This document shows, one piece after another, positions 32,070-40,908 of a stretch of 64,000 nucleotides of DNA. The notes beneath the pieces were generated by a model. It had not been told where the DNA came from and made no database searches. It saw only the letters and a program-made list of their open reading frames with translations. Position 1 is the first letter of the stretch. The number at the start of each line of letters is the position of its first letter. A program made the position numbers and the translations under genes. Origin of the DNA: Treponema rectale (GTDB lineage Bacteria; Spirochaetota; Spirochaetia; Treponematales; Treponemataceae); assembly GCF_014202035.1 (NCBI RefSeq), contig NZ_JACHFR010000002.1, positions 825,816 through 889,815 on the forward strand. The letters are read 5' to 3'.

Positions 32070-33908
32070 ATGAAAGAAAAAATTATTGTGAAGAAAATCA
32101 TTCACATGGCGCTGGCGGGTGCGTTGGTATTAATGTTTGCCTGTTCAGCAGGTTATGATGACGGAAACAGCAATTCAGTTAATTACGGTTCAACAGGTTC
32201 AGGTTCAAGTGGAAGCAGCAGTTCAGGATTGTCTGCAGGTACTTCTACTTCCTATAATTCAACTGTAACGGTAGATACTGAGGCATATTCAAATGTAATT
32301 TATTTAAATATTACTGACGGTAAGGTTTCTTCTGACGGATCGGAATGGACGGAAATCCTAAAATCCAAGCAGTATTTTTTTGGCGAAAGTACGGATTCAT
32401 CTTATGTTGCCGTTGACTATAAATATGACAGCGGCTCTTCAACAGGACTTATCCGCGTAAATGCAACTTCTTTTTCCGGTGAACTTGCAGTTTATATAAG
32501 CGGAACCATGACTACCGGCGGTGTTAAGATTCAGTCAAACGGTACGGACAAGGTTGCCGTATATCTTAATGATGCAACAATTACTTCATCAAACTATCCC
32601 TGCGTAGATATTACAAAAGGCTCTCCTGCCGTTGTTGATGTAAGCGGAACAAATACTTTTGCCGACGGACGTTCTTACGGTACAGGCTATGGAGAAGAAT
32701 ATTCTACTTCCAGTGGTTCAACCTATACAGATGATGACGGAGCTACTGTCAGCTGTACTGTTGTTAAGACCGCTGTTTCTGAAGGAAGTGATTCAAAGGG
32801 AACGCTGTATTGTAAGGGTGATATGACTGTTTCAGGAAGCGGTTCTCTTTCTGTTACTCAGGCTTATAAAAACTGTATTGCTTCAAAATCTGTCTTAACG
32901 ATTGACGGCGGAACCTTCACTCTTACTTCAACAGGTAAAAACGGTCTTATGGGGGATACCGGTGTTGTTGTAAATGACGGCACGATTACCTTTAAGGGAA
33001 CCGGAGCAATATCTTCATCTGATTACCGTAAAGCCTGCGGAATAAAAACTGATACTGACGATAGTACAAGTTATGTCTATATAAACGGCGGAACCTTAAA
33101 TGTTACTACATATAATGGAAAGGGCATCGGTTCTTCAAAGGTTTATATTGCCGGCGGAACAAATACTTTTAATGTGACTGGTGTTACAGGTTATACGAAT
33201 GACTCCAATAAGACTGCAAGCTATTATGATGCAGATGGAGTTAAATATTCCAATACAAGTATAACTTTTGCGGCAGAAGGAATTGAGGGGGCAAGCCTCA
33301 TTGAGATTAACGGTGGAAAAACAAGTGTTACTGCAACTGATGACGGAATAAACGTCAGTGATTCCAGTGCAAGTTTTTACATGAATGATGGATTTCTTTA
33401 TGTAAAATCAACAGGCGGTGACGGTATTGACTGTAACGGTAATCTTTATATAAAAGGCGGCTATGTAGTTTCTTATGCACCTACCGGTTCTGAAGATTCC
33501 TTTGATTCCGGAAATAAGATTTATGTTACCGGTGGAACATTTGCCGGTACCAGCGGTTCTTCAATGGCTATAAGTGAATATAATACTAGCGGTCAGAAAG
33601 TTTTATATTTTTCCGGCAGTTCTTTTTCTAACAGGCAGCCTGGCTCGAGCAGCAGTTCATCTTCTTCTTTCAGTAAAGTTGCCGTACAGGTTTCAGGTTC
33701 TACTGTTTATGCGTATTCGCTGCCTTCCTCAAGCTTCGGGCTTTTTGTAATGTCATGCCCGTCGTTTACAAGTTCTTCTACCTCAAGTTATTCTGTGTAT
33801 ACAGCTCCGACAATTTCTTCAAATGATTTTAACGGACTGTGCTATGAGTCTTCTACTCTCAGTGCGGTTTCGACAGGAAGTTCAACTTCAACTCCAAGTA
33901 TAAAATAA
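32070..33908 (+). CDS. Carbohydrate-binding beta-helix lipoprotein (Cthe_2159-like)
   Basis: A 612-residue lipoprotein. The signal peptide ends in a lipobox (LMFACSAG), and a Gly/Ser-rich linker follows. From about residue 70 it matches the Cthe_2159 (DUF4353) type. These are repeated beta-helix turns with VYLNDATITSSNYPCVDIT, VVDVSGTNTFADGRSYG, GTLYCKGDMTVSGSGSLSV, LTIDGGTFTLTSTGKNGL and EINGGKTSVTATDDGINVSD. The characterised member binds polygalacturonate/cellulose and has a parallel beta-helix fold. It is likely on the cell surface. A second in-frame ATG at 32109 is possible but gives a shorter signal. Divergence from rex across three Rex sites suggests redox-linked control, which is inference. 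Confidence 0.87.
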   Translation: MKEKIIVKKIIHMALAGALVLMFACSAGYDDGNSNSVNYGSTGSGSSGSSSSGLSAGTSTSYNSTVTVDTEAYSNVIYLNITDGKVSSDGSEWTEILKSKQYFFGESTDSSYVAVDYKYDSGSSTGLIRVNATSFSGELAVYISGTMTTGGVKIQSNGTDKVAVYLNDATITSSNYPCVDITKGSPAVVDVSGTNTFADGRSYGTGYGEEYSTSSGSTYTDDDGATVSCTVVKTAVSEGSDSKGTLYCKGDMTVSGSGSLSVTQAYKNCIASKSVLTIDGGTFTLTSTGKNGLMGDTGVVVNDGTITFKGTGAISSSDYRKACGIKTDTDDSTSYVYINGGTLNVTTYNGKGIGSSKVYIAGGTNTFNVTGVTGYTNDSNKTASYYDADGVKYSNTSITFAAEGIEGASLIEINGGKTSVTATDDGINVSDSSASFYMNDGFLYVKSTGGDGIDCNGNLYIKGGYVVSYAPTGSEDSFDSGNKIYVTGGTFAGTSGSSMAISEYNTSGQKVLYFSGSSFSNRQPGSSSSSSSSFSKVAVQVSGSTVYAYSLPSSSFGLFVMSCPSFTSSSTSSYSVYTAPTISSNDFNGLCYESSTLSAVSTGSSTSTPSIK

Positions 33909-33963
33909 AGGGCATCTCTAGAAATCCACTAATGTGTATTTCTAGAGAATGCCGACGAGTTTC

Positions 33964-34013
33964 AGGCAGGTTTATATGATGGTTGCTTCATATGAACCTG
34001 CCTTATTTTTTTT
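33964..34013 (+). terminator. Rho-independent terminator
   Basis: An arm starting AGGCAGGTTTATATGA (33964-33979) pairs with TCATATGAACCTGCCT, allowing one G-T wobble, followed by TATTTTTTTT. A second inverted repeat, CTCTAGAAAT...ATTTCTAGAG (about 33916-33946), lies just before it and lacks a T-run. Confidence 0.8.
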
Positions 34014-34066
34014 CTGAAGATAATGTGATAGAATGAAACAAAGCGCGTGTATAAACAGGAGAAGCG

Positions 34067-34699
34067 ATGAGTGCAGAATTTGATGCAGTAATTCTTGATA
34101 TTGACGGAACAATCTGGAATACCACAGGTATAGTTGCCGTTGCATGGAATAAGGCTGTAGAAAAAACAGGTTACGGGGTCCGCAAGGTAAATGCACAGAT
34201 TCTCCAGAAAGAATTTGGAAAAACCATGGATGTTATTGCGGCAGATTTATGGCCGGAGCTTGAAAAAGAAAAAAGGGATATCCTGCTTGCTGAATGCTGT
34301 ACTGAAGAACAGATTGCAATCCGTAACAACGATGTGGACATTACTTATCCTGGAGTCGTAGATACGATTATTGAATTAAGTTCTCAGGAAAACTTTTATA
34401 TAGTAAGTAACTGTCAGAACGGCTATATTGAACTCATGCTGGAAAAAACAGGGCTTGCTCCATACATTAAAGACTTTGAATGTTTTGGAAGGACAGGAAA
34501 AGGAAAGGCAGAGAATCTTATTATCTTAAAAGACAGAAATCAGTTAAGCTTTCCTCTGTATGTGGGAGATACTCAGGGAGACTGTAATGAGTGCATAAAG
34601 GCCGGAATCAGTTTTGCCTGGGCTTCATATGGTTTTGGTACGGCAAGTTCTTACTATAAAGAGATAAAGAAATTTAGTGACCTGAAGAATATTTTATAA
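34067..34699 (+). CDS. HAD-superfamily phosphatase (Gph-like)
   Basis: A 210-residue HAD hydrolase. Motif I is VILDIDGTIWNT with the nucleophile Asp at residue 10. A helical cap follows (KAVEKTGYGVRKV). Motif II is near FYIVSNCQNGYIEL, motif III includes the lysine in GRTGKGKAEN, and motif IV is LYVGDTQGDCNEC. It is probably a small-metabolite phosphatase of the phosphoglycolate-phosphatase group; the substrate is unknown. GGAG precedes the start. The next HAD gene begins 19 bases after its stop and faces the same way. Confidence 0.86.
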   Translation: MSAEFDAVILDIDGTIWNTTGIVAVAWNKAVEKTGYGVRKVNAQILQKEFGKTMDVIAADLWPELEKEKRDILLAECCTEEQIAIRNNDVDITYPGVVDTIIELSSQENFYIVSNCQNGYIELMLEKTGLAPYIKDFECFGRTGKGKAENLIILKDRNQLSFPLYVGDTQGDCNECIKAGISFAWASYGFGTASSYYKEIKKFSDLKNIL

Positions 34700-34718
34700 T
34701 AGTTTTGGGGAGTTTTGA

Positions 34719-35333
34719 ATGCTTTTTATTTTTGATATGGGCGGTGTTGTAACTACAACTGCAAAAATTGAATCAAGAATCGAATCAATTCTTAAAATAT
34801 CACATCAGCAGTTTCTTGAGTATTGCGGCTGCTTGACGGATGCAGATGCTTCAGATCCTTCAAAAACAAATCTGTTTACTTTATGTTCCGACGGAATAAT
34901 TGACTGCCGGGAATTCTGGAGGATATTTTCAGAACGCAGCGGAATTAAAGTTACCACTGACTGGTGGCACTGGCTTTTTCATCCTGTTTTAAATGAAAAA
35001 ACCGTGGAACTGATAAAGGAATTAAAAGCTTCAGGTCATCGGGTAATCTGCGGAACAAATACGATTTCCAGTCATTATGCAAATCATATCGAAAGGGGAG
35101 ACTATGCCTTTTTTGATCAGACATATTCTTCCTGTTTTATGGGAGTTTCCAAACCGGATGTAAATTTCTGGAAGCTTATTCTTACAGCAGAAAATGCGGA
35201 ACCTGAAAACTGTGTTTTTATTGATGACCGTAAAGATAATGCAGATGCGGCTGCTTCCCTTGGTATAAAGTCCTATGTGTTTACCGGCGCTGATGAGTTG
35301 AAGGAACAGCTGAAAAAAGACGGTATTATTTAA
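34719..35333 (+). CDS. HAD-IA family hydrolase (YihX-like)
   Basis: A 204-residue HAD-IA protein. Motif I is FIFDMGGVVTTTA, where the second acid is replaced by Gly, as in the YihX (FDLGNV) branch. Motif II is HRVICGTNTISSHY, motif III KPDVNFWKLIL, and motif IV FIDDRKDNADAAASLG. The catalytic nucleophile is Asp at residue 5. Members dephosphorylate sugar phosphates such as glucose 1-phosphate, but the substrate cannot be assigned. It is tandem to another HAD gene and probably co-transcribed with it. Confidence 0.85.
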   Translation: MLFIFDMGGVVTTTAKIESRIESILKISHQQFLEYCGCLTDADASDPSKTNLFTLCSDGIIDCREFWRIFSERSGIKVTTDWWHWLFHPVLNEKTVELIKELKASGHRVICGTNTISSHYANHIERGDYAFFDQTYSSCFMGVSKPDVNFWKLILTAENAEPENCVFIDDRKDNADAAASLGIKSYVFTGADELKEQLKKDGII

Positions 35334-35383
35334 GCTTAGATTTTAATGGATTTATTATTTTGTTTATTTATGTAAAAAAGATA

Positions 35384-35412
35384 TTGCATAACATATAAAT
35401 ATATGCTTATAT
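35384..35412 (+). promoter_or_regulatory. Likely sigma-70 promoter of the metal-resistance operon
   Basis: TTGCAT (35384-35389), a 17-base spacer, then TTATAT (35407-35412). The -10 lies within the palindromic operator. Confidence 0.55.
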
Positions 35413-35420
35413 GTTTATAT
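35393..35420. promoter_or_regulatory. SmtB/ArsR-type palindromic operator
   Basis: An AT-rich inverted repeat, ATATAAATATAT, a 4-base gap, then ATATGTTTATAT, symmetric at 11 of 12 pairs. It lies just upstream of an ArsR/SmtB repressor gene and overlaps the probable -10. A repressor bound here would block its own operon, as typical for this family. Confidence 0.65.
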
Positions 35421-35447
35421 AAATATATAAGCAGGAGGTTATGCGTA

Positions 35448-35756
35448 ATGAAAAAAGAATCTAAAGCAGCAGAAGTTGATGAATCTATGCTTTTTAATCT
35501 TGCTGAACTTTTTAAGATTTTTGGTGATTCGACCAGAATAAAGATACTTCATTCACTTTTAAATGCTGAACTCAGCGTTACAGAAATTTCTCAGAAGCTG
35601 GAAATGACTCAGCCTGCCATAAGTCAGCAGCTCAGGGTTTTAAAATCCAGCGGTCTTGTTAAATTCCGCCGTGACGGAAAACTTGTAATATATTCACTTG
35701 CTGATGAGCATGTAAGCCTCATACTTAACGTGGGTATAGAACATCTTTCGGAATAG
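35448..35756 (+). CDS. ArsR/SmtB-family metal-sensing repressor
   Basis: A 102-residue winged-helix repressor. The core is FKIFGDSTRIKILHSLL, LSVTEISQKLEMTQPAISQQ and LRVLKSSGLVKFRRDGKLV. The alpha-3 cysteine motif (ELCVC) is replaced by ELSVT. The alpha-5 zinc site is complete: D-E-H-V...E-H-L-S-E reproduces the Asp, +2 His, +13 His, +16 Glu spacing of SmtB. This predicts a Zn-type sensor and not an As/Cd cysteine sensor. AGGAGG at 35433-35438 fixes the start at ATG 35448. The ATPase gene lies 15 bases downstream in the same operon. Confidence 0.93.
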   Translation: MKKESKAAEVDESMLFNLAELFKIFGDSTRIKILHSLLNAELSVTEISQKLEMTQPAISQQLRVLKSSGLVKFRRDGKLVIYSLADEHVSLILNVGIEHLSE

Positions 35757-35770
35757 TTTGGAGGTTATTT

Positions 35771-37813
35771 ATGAAGAAAATAGAATGCTGTAAGATAGAC
35801 GAGATTGAGCGTGAACATTCCGGTCATGAGCATCATCATGAACATAATCATGAGCATCATCACTGCTGCTGTCATGACGACTGCTGTGCGGATGATGAAG
35901 GAGCAGAAGAGGATGAGGAAGAAGAAGGATCATTAAAAAAAATAATTATTGCTGCTGTATTTTTTCTTGCTGCCGTACTTCTTGAAAAACTTCCTTTCTT
36001 TTCTGGTCAGGGCATGTATGTACGCGGTGCGTTTCTTGCATGTTATTTTGCAGCCTATATGCTGACAGGATTTTCTGTATTGAAGGAAGCTGTCTTAAGT
36101 ATTATTCACGGTGAATGGTTTGGAGAAGAATTCCTTATGTCTGTTGCAGCAATCGGTGCTGTATTCATGGGGGAATATTCAGAAGGTGTTGCCGTAATGA
36201 TTCTGTTTCAGTTCGGCGAATATCTTGAGGATAAGGCGGTTGATCATTCAAAGCATTCTATTTCTGAACTTGTAAAGATAAGGTCTGACAGTGCAAACAT
36301 AAAAAAAGATGGGCAGATTGTTAATGTCCCTGCAGAGGAAGTTGCAGCCGGTGACATTATTGTAGTTAAGCCTGGAGAAAGAATTCCTCTTGACGGAAAA
36401 GTTGTTTCAGGAAAAACAATGGTTGATACTTCAGCCCTTACTGGAGAAAGCGTTCCCCGTGAAGTTATGGAAGGCGAAACTGTACTTGCAGGTTTTATGA
36501 ATGTAAACGGAGTTATTGAAGTTTCTGTAGAAAAAGAGTTTTCTGAAAGTTCTGTCAGCAGAATCTTAAAGATGGTCAGAAATGCTCAGTCAAAGAAAGC
36601 CCGTACTGAAAAATTTATCCGCAAGTTTGCAAAGATTTATACTCCCCTGGTATGTATTACGGCAGTTGCAATTGCAGTAATACCGCCGCTTGTTTCAGGT
36701 GGAAGCACGCTTGTATGGCATACCTGGATTTATCGTGCACTGGAACTTCTTGTAGTTTCTTGTCCGTGTGCCCTTGTGATTTCAATTCCTTTAAGTTTCT
36801 TCAGCGGAATTGGTCTTGCTTCCAGAAACGGTATTCTTATCAAGGGTTCAAATTATATAGAAATGCTCAGCCGTGCCGGTACTGTAGTATTTGATAAAAC
36901 CGGAACCCTTACCAAAGGTGTTTTTGAAGTAACTAAAATTAATGTAGCTTCCGGAGCAGATATTACGGAAGAGGAGCTTGTAAAAATTGCGGCTCATGCA
37001 GAGTATTATTCAGAACATCCGATTTCCCGTTCATTAAAAAAAATACACAGCTGTCCTGACTGTCTTAAACTGAATGTGAAGGATGCGGAAGAAATCAGCG
37101 GTCACGGAATAAAATGTAAGCTTGACGGAAAGCAGATTCTTGCAGGCAACAGGCGCCTTATGGAAATTGAAGGCGTTCAGGGAATTGAAAATGCAGCTTC
37201 TGATGGAGGAACTGTAATTTATGTTGCACAAGATAAAAAATTTCTTGGCAGTATAATCATCAGTGATGTGTTAAAGGAAGATGCGGCTTCTGCCATAGCA
37301 GAACTTTATGGAAATAAAGTTTCTAAGACGGTTATGCTTACGGGAGATACAAAAGAAGCTGCGGAACTGTGTGCGGAAAAGACAGGGATCACTCAGGTGT
37401 TCAGCCAGCTCTTGCCGGACGGAAAACTTGAAGTAATGGAGAAACTTATTTCTGAAAAGAAAAAGAATGAAAGCGTAATTTTTGTTGGAGACGGAATAAA
37501 TGATGCACCTGTTTTAAGCCGCAGTGACGCGGGTATTGCAATGGGTGCAATGGGAAGTGATTCTGCAATAGAAGCTGCAGATGTAGTTATAATGAATGAC
37601 AGTGTTTCTGCCGTAAGTAAGGCCATAAAAATTTCACGCGTTACGATGAAGAATGTGCGGCAGAATACTTTCTTTTCTTTAGCTGCAAAAACTGCTATTA
37701 TTGTTCTGTGTGCAGTCGGATTGGGAAACATGTGGCTGGCAGTTTTTGGTGATGTCGGTGTTACCATGCTGGCAGTTCTTAATTCAATCCGCGTGCTTAG
37801 AAAATCTGTTTAA
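35771..37813 (+). CDS. P1B-type heavy-metal-exporting ATPase (Zn/Cd type)
   Basis: A 680-residue metal-pumping ATPase. The N-terminus lacks a ferredoxin-like HMA domain. Instead, residues 14-40 form a His/Cys/acid-rich tail (HHHEHNHEHHHCCCHDDCC) that probably collects metal. Eight membrane helices are expected. The metal-site motif is SCPCALVISIPL (CPC). The phosphorylation loop is VVFDKTGTLTKG, the histidine-proline motif is EYYSEHPISRSL, and the hinge is VGDGINDAPVL. These indicate a ZntA/CadA-like export pump. The upstream SmtB-type regulator supports zinc export. The peptidyl-tRNA hydrolase gene follows after 17 bases and is probably unrelated in function. Confidence 0.93.
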   Translation: MKKIECCKIDEIEREHSGHEHHHEHNHEHHHCCCHDDCCADDEGAEEDEEEEGSLKKIIIAAVFFLAAVLLEKLPFFSGQGMYVRGAFLACYFAAYMLTGFSVLKEAVLSIIHGEWFGEEFLMSVAAIGAVFMGEYSEGVAVMILFQFGEYLEDKAVDHSKHSISELVKIRSDSANIKKDGQIVNVPAEEVAAGDIIVVKPGERIPLDGKVVSGKTMVDTSALTGESVPREVMEGETVLAGFMNVNGVIEVSVEKEFSESSVSRILKMVRNAQSKKARTEKFIRKFAKIYTPLVCITAVAIAVIPPLVSGGSTLVWHTWIYRALELLVVSCPCALVISIPLSFFSGIGLASRNGILIKGSNYIEMLSRAGTVVFDKTGTLTKGVFEVTKINVASGADITEEELVKIAAHAEYYSEHPISRSLKKIHSCPDCLKLNVKDAEEISGHGIKCKLDGKQILAGNRRLMEIEGVQGIENAASDGGTVIYVAQDKKFLGSIIISDVLKEDAASAIAELYGNKVSKTVMLTGDTKEAAELCAEKTGITQVFSQLLPDGKLEVMEKLISEKKKNESVIFVGDGINDAPVLSRSDAGIAMGAMGSDSAIEAADVVIMNDSVSAVSKAIKISRVTMKNVRQNTFFSLAAKTAIIVLCAVGLGNMWLAVFGDVGVTMLAVLNSIRVLRKSV

Positions 37814-37830
37814 TTCTCAGAAGGTATATT

Positions 37831-38457
37831 ATGATTCAGCTGGTTGCATTTTTAGGAAATTATGGAAAGGAATATGAAAACACCCGTCACAATACGGCAT
37901 GGCTGTTTGAAAAATCACTTCCCTTTTCTTCTTCCTTAAGTTATCAGAATAAATTTAAGGCAGAATTTGCAGCGGCTGATTATGAAGATATCGTCAGAAA
38001 ACTGAACGGGGGAGAGTTAAAGGCTCTTCCTGAAAATGCCCCTAAAAAAATTTATTTCATGAAGCCTCTTACTTACATGAATCTCAGCGGAGATGCAGTG
38101 GGAGAGGCTGCACGTTTTTATAAAATACCGGCATCTGACATTCTTGTCGTACATGATGAAATTGAACTTCCTCCGGGAACTTTGAGCCTTAAATGGAGCG
38201 GCGGTCTGGGAGGACACAACGGTTTAAGGTCGATAAAATCCGTGTTTGGAACTCCAGATTTCTGGAGACTCCGCCTTGGTGTAGGAAAGCCTTCTGACGG
38301 TAATGTTGCGGAATATGTTCTTGGAAATTTTTCTCAGGATGAACAGATAACACTTTCTCAGGTTTTTGTAAAATGTACGGAACTGTTTAATAAAATTCTT
38401 ACAGCAAAAGACATGGAGAACCTTCTTAAAAGCTGGTCAAAGGTAAAAATAGGCTGA
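37831..38457 (+). CDS. pth: Peptidyl-tRNA hydrolase
   Basis: A 208-residue Pth-type enzyme that frees tRNA from stalled peptidyl-tRNA. Marks are FLGNYGKEYENTRHNTAW (catalytic His), FMKPLTYMNLSG, VVHDEIELPPGTLSLK (Asp) and GGLGGHNGLRSI (Asn). The usual GNPG is GNYG here and the region between residues 35 and 70 is longer than in E. coli. Both are modest deviations. ATG 37831 is the start, with AGAAGG upstream. It may be read through from the ATPase gene. Confidence 0.93.
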   Translation: MIQLVAFLGNYGKEYENTRHNTAWLFEKSLPFSSSLSYQNKFKAEFAAADYEDIVRKLNGGELKALPENAPKKIYFMKPLTYMNLSGDAVGEAARFYKIPASDILVVHDEIELPPGTLSLKWSGGLGGHNGLRSIKSVFGTPDFWRLRLGVGKPSDGNVAEYVLGNFSQDEQITLSQVFVKCTELFNKILTAKDMENLLKSWSKVKIG

Positions 38458-38566
38458 ATTTTCTCTAAATTTCACTGCGGTTTATATTTTTTTCTCTTTT
38501 ATTGTTATTAAATGGATTTTAAACGTATCTGTGTTAAAATTATAATGAGAAATAAGAGAGGTATAA

Positions 38567-40762
38567 ATGAAGAATATTCTTACAAAATCTATAAGCCGCC
38601 AGCTGGCACTTTCTATCGGAACTGTACTTTTTGTTTTACTTGTTTTATGTGCTGTGCTGATTTCTACCACTGTAAATAAAGCTTTTGACAAAGTTTCAGA
38701 AAATTATCTTAATACAACGGCAGAGCGTTACGGTGAAAGTACAGAAAAAATCCTTACCATGGAATTTAATGTTGCAAGAACCCTTCAGGCAGCCCTGGAA
38801 AAATTTGAAGACATTCCGGAAAGACAACGCCGTGATTATATTAACAGTCTTTTAAAGCATACTCTTGAACTTCATCCTTCTCTCGTTGATGCATACTGTG
38901 CATGGCTTCCTGGAAAACTGGACAGCCTTGATGCAGAATATGCAAATTATGATGATACTTATGATGAAACAGGCCGCCTTCTTCCTTACTGGACTAATGA
39001 CGGTTCAAAAATAGATTGCTGTGTTCTTACTGAATATGAAGGAAGCTTCTGGTATGAAGAACCGATGAAAGCTAATCGCGGTATTTTGATTCAGCCGAAT
39101 CCTTATGAAGTTGGAGGAAAGCTTATCTGGGTATGCGGTGTTGCATTCCCGATACATGATTCCAGGGGTTCAGTTGTAGGTATGCTGGGGGTAGATATGT
39201 CTCTTGATGCCCTCTCTGCAATTCTTAAAGAAGCAAGTATTTATGATTCAGGATATCTTTCTCTGATTGCACATACAGGTCTTATTGCCGTTACAAAAGA
39301 TAAGGCTCAGGAAGGTCAGCTCAGTACTGATTTTTCTTCAGGAAAAACTGCTTCAATGTTTAAGAATTCAATAAACACAAAAAAGAATTTTTCATTCGTT
39401 CAGAACATTGGAGGTGAAGAGTATATTACATACTATAATCCCCTTTCTGTTGAAGGCGCCGAAGAAACCTGGTTCCTTGGTGTAAATGTTCCTTCTGATG
39501 AAGTTTATGCTGACGGAAGGCGTATTCTTAATACACTTATCCTTATTTTTATCTTTACACTTGTGGTTGTAATTGGATTAAGTTACTTCATAATCCGTAG
39601 AGTTGTTAAGGAAATGAATAAGGGTGTTGCTGCAATGAAGAATATTGCCCAGGGAGACGGTGACCTTACTGTCCGCATGGAAGTTAAGAATGAAAATGAA
39701 CTCGGGCAGATGTATACGTATTTTAATCAGACTATGGAAAAACTTCAGGATTCAATCAGTCAGGTTAAAGACGTCAATCAGACTATGCAGGAGCACGGTC
39801 TTTCTCTTGCAGACAATATGAATGATACTGCAGCATCTGCAAACCAGATTACTGCAAACATAGAAAGCGTTAACCGTCAGGTGCAGCAGCAGGGTAAGAA
39901 TGTCCGCGAAGCTACTGAATCAATGGCCAGTGTAAACAAGGCAGTTCAGTCACTTGTAGAAGATATTCAGAGCCAGAGTTCCTGTGTCGTTGAATCTTCT
40001 TCTGCTATCGAAGAAATGGTTGCCAACATTAAGTCTGTTACCGGCATCCTTCAGAAAAACGGTGATACCATTAAGCTTCTGGAATCATCTTCTGAAAACG
40101 GAAGACAGAGTATTGACGGAACGGTTCTTGTTACTCAGAAAATCAAGCAGCAGTCTGAAACCCTTCTTGAAGCAAGTACGGTTATTCAGAATATTGCGGA
40201 ACAGACAAACCTTCTTGCCATGAATGCAGCAATTGAAGCAGCTCATGCCGGTGAGTCAGGAAAGGGCTTCTCTGTAGTTGCAGATGAAATCAGAAAACTT
40301 GCAGAAGATTCAAATCAGCAGGGTAAGGCTATCACCACAAACCTTACTGAAGTTCTTTCAAGCATTAATGAAGTTGCAGATTCAACAGGAGCTTTGCAGG
40401 AAATATTCTCTAGGATTTACAGTCTTACTCAGCAGGTTGCCCAGCAGGAACTTACGATTATGAATGCAATGCAGGAACAGTCTGAAGGCGGAACCCAGGT
40501 TCTTTCTGCAATCAAGCAGATTAATGATGTTACCGTTAATGTTCGTGCCGGAAGTGATTCCATGCAGAGGGAAAATTCTGCCATTAATGAAAAGATGGAG
40601 CATTTGTCCCGTCTTACCGATGAGATTACTTCAAGCATGGAAGAAATGTCCCTTGGAATAGAAACTATTAATAAGTCTATCAACAGTGTAAATGACCTTA
40701 CCAGAAAGAATACGGAAAATATTGAAACTTTAGGTAAGGCGGTTGATAAGTTTAAGGTCTGA
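38567..40762 (+). CDS. Methyl-accepting chemotaxis protein
   Basis: A 731-residue chemoreceptor. TM1 is at about residues 14-36 (LALSIGTVLFVLLVLCAVLI). A large periplasmic dCACHE sensor of some 280 residues follows, with WYEEPMKANRGILIQPNPYE and VVGMLGVDMSLDALSAIL. TM2 is near 318-342. HAMP follows to about 395, then the signalling domain with the tip IAEQTNLLAMNAAIEAAHAG. It resembles the receptor at 17569-19395 in the C-terminal half only. Ligand unknown. A TATAAT at 38541-38546 could serve as -10. The CheB/CheR pentapeptide is absent. Confidence 0.93.
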   Translation: MKNILTKSISRQLALSIGTVLFVLLVLCAVLISTTVNKAFDKVSENYLNTTAERYGESTEKILTMEFNVARTLQAALEKFEDIPERQRRDYINSLLKHTLELHPSLVDAYCAWLPGKLDSLDAEYANYDDTYDETGRLLPYWTNDGSKIDCCVLTEYEGSFWYEEPMKANRGILIQPNPYEVGGKLIWVCGVAFPIHDSRGSVVGMLGVDMSLDALSAILKEASIYDSGYLSLIAHTGLIAVTKDKAQEGQLSTDFSSGKTASMFKNSINTKKNFSFVQNIGGEEYITYYNPLSVEGAEETWFLGVNVPSDEVYADGRRILNTLILIFIFTLVVVIGLSYFIIRRVVKEMNKGVAAMKNIAQGDGDLTVRMEVKNENELGQMYTYFNQTMEKLQDSISQVKDVNQTMQEHGLSLADNMNDTAASANQITANIESVNRQVQQQGKNVREATESMASVNKAVQSLVEDIQSQSSCVVESSSAIEEMVANIKSVTGILQKNGDTIKLLESSSENGRQSIDGTVLVTQKIKQQSETLLEASTVIQNIAEQTNLLAMNAAIEAAHAGESGKGFSVVADEIRKLAEDSNQQGKAITTNLTEVLSSINEVADSTGALQEIFSRIYSLTQQVAQQELTIMNAMQEQSEGGTQVLSAIKQINDVTVNVRAGSDSMQRENSAINEKMEHLSRLTDEITSSMEEMSLGIETINKSINSVNDLTRKNTENIETLGKAVDKFKV

Positions 40763-40789
40763 CAGTCCGAAAGAAAGTGCAGCCCTTGC

Positions 40790-40818
40790 TTGACCTTTGG
40801 AATTGAATAAGATAGAGT
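40790..40818 (+). promoter_or_regulatory. Candidate promoter upstream of glutamine synthetase
   Basis: TTGACC (40790-40795), a 17-base spacer, then TAGAGT (40813-40818). It would start transcription near 40825, ahead of the terminator-like hairpin. The -10 is weak. Confidence 0.5.
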
Positions 40819-40834
40819 AGGGGCATCATCAAAG

Positions 40835-40896
40835 GCGATGTACAAATTCTTTTTTCTTCATACGGAGAAGGAGTCTGTACATCGCTTTTTTATTTT
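40835..40896 (+). terminator. Terminator-like hairpin in the glutamine synthetase leader
   Basis: GCGATGTACA (40835-40844) pairs perfectly with TGTACATCGC (40876-40885) around a 31-base loop. TTTTTTATTTTT follows, ending three bases before the GGAGG ribosome-binding site. It may end the chemoreceptor transcript or act as an attenuator for glutamine synthetase. Confidence 0.7.
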
Positions 40897-40908
40897 TGGA
40901 GGAAATAA

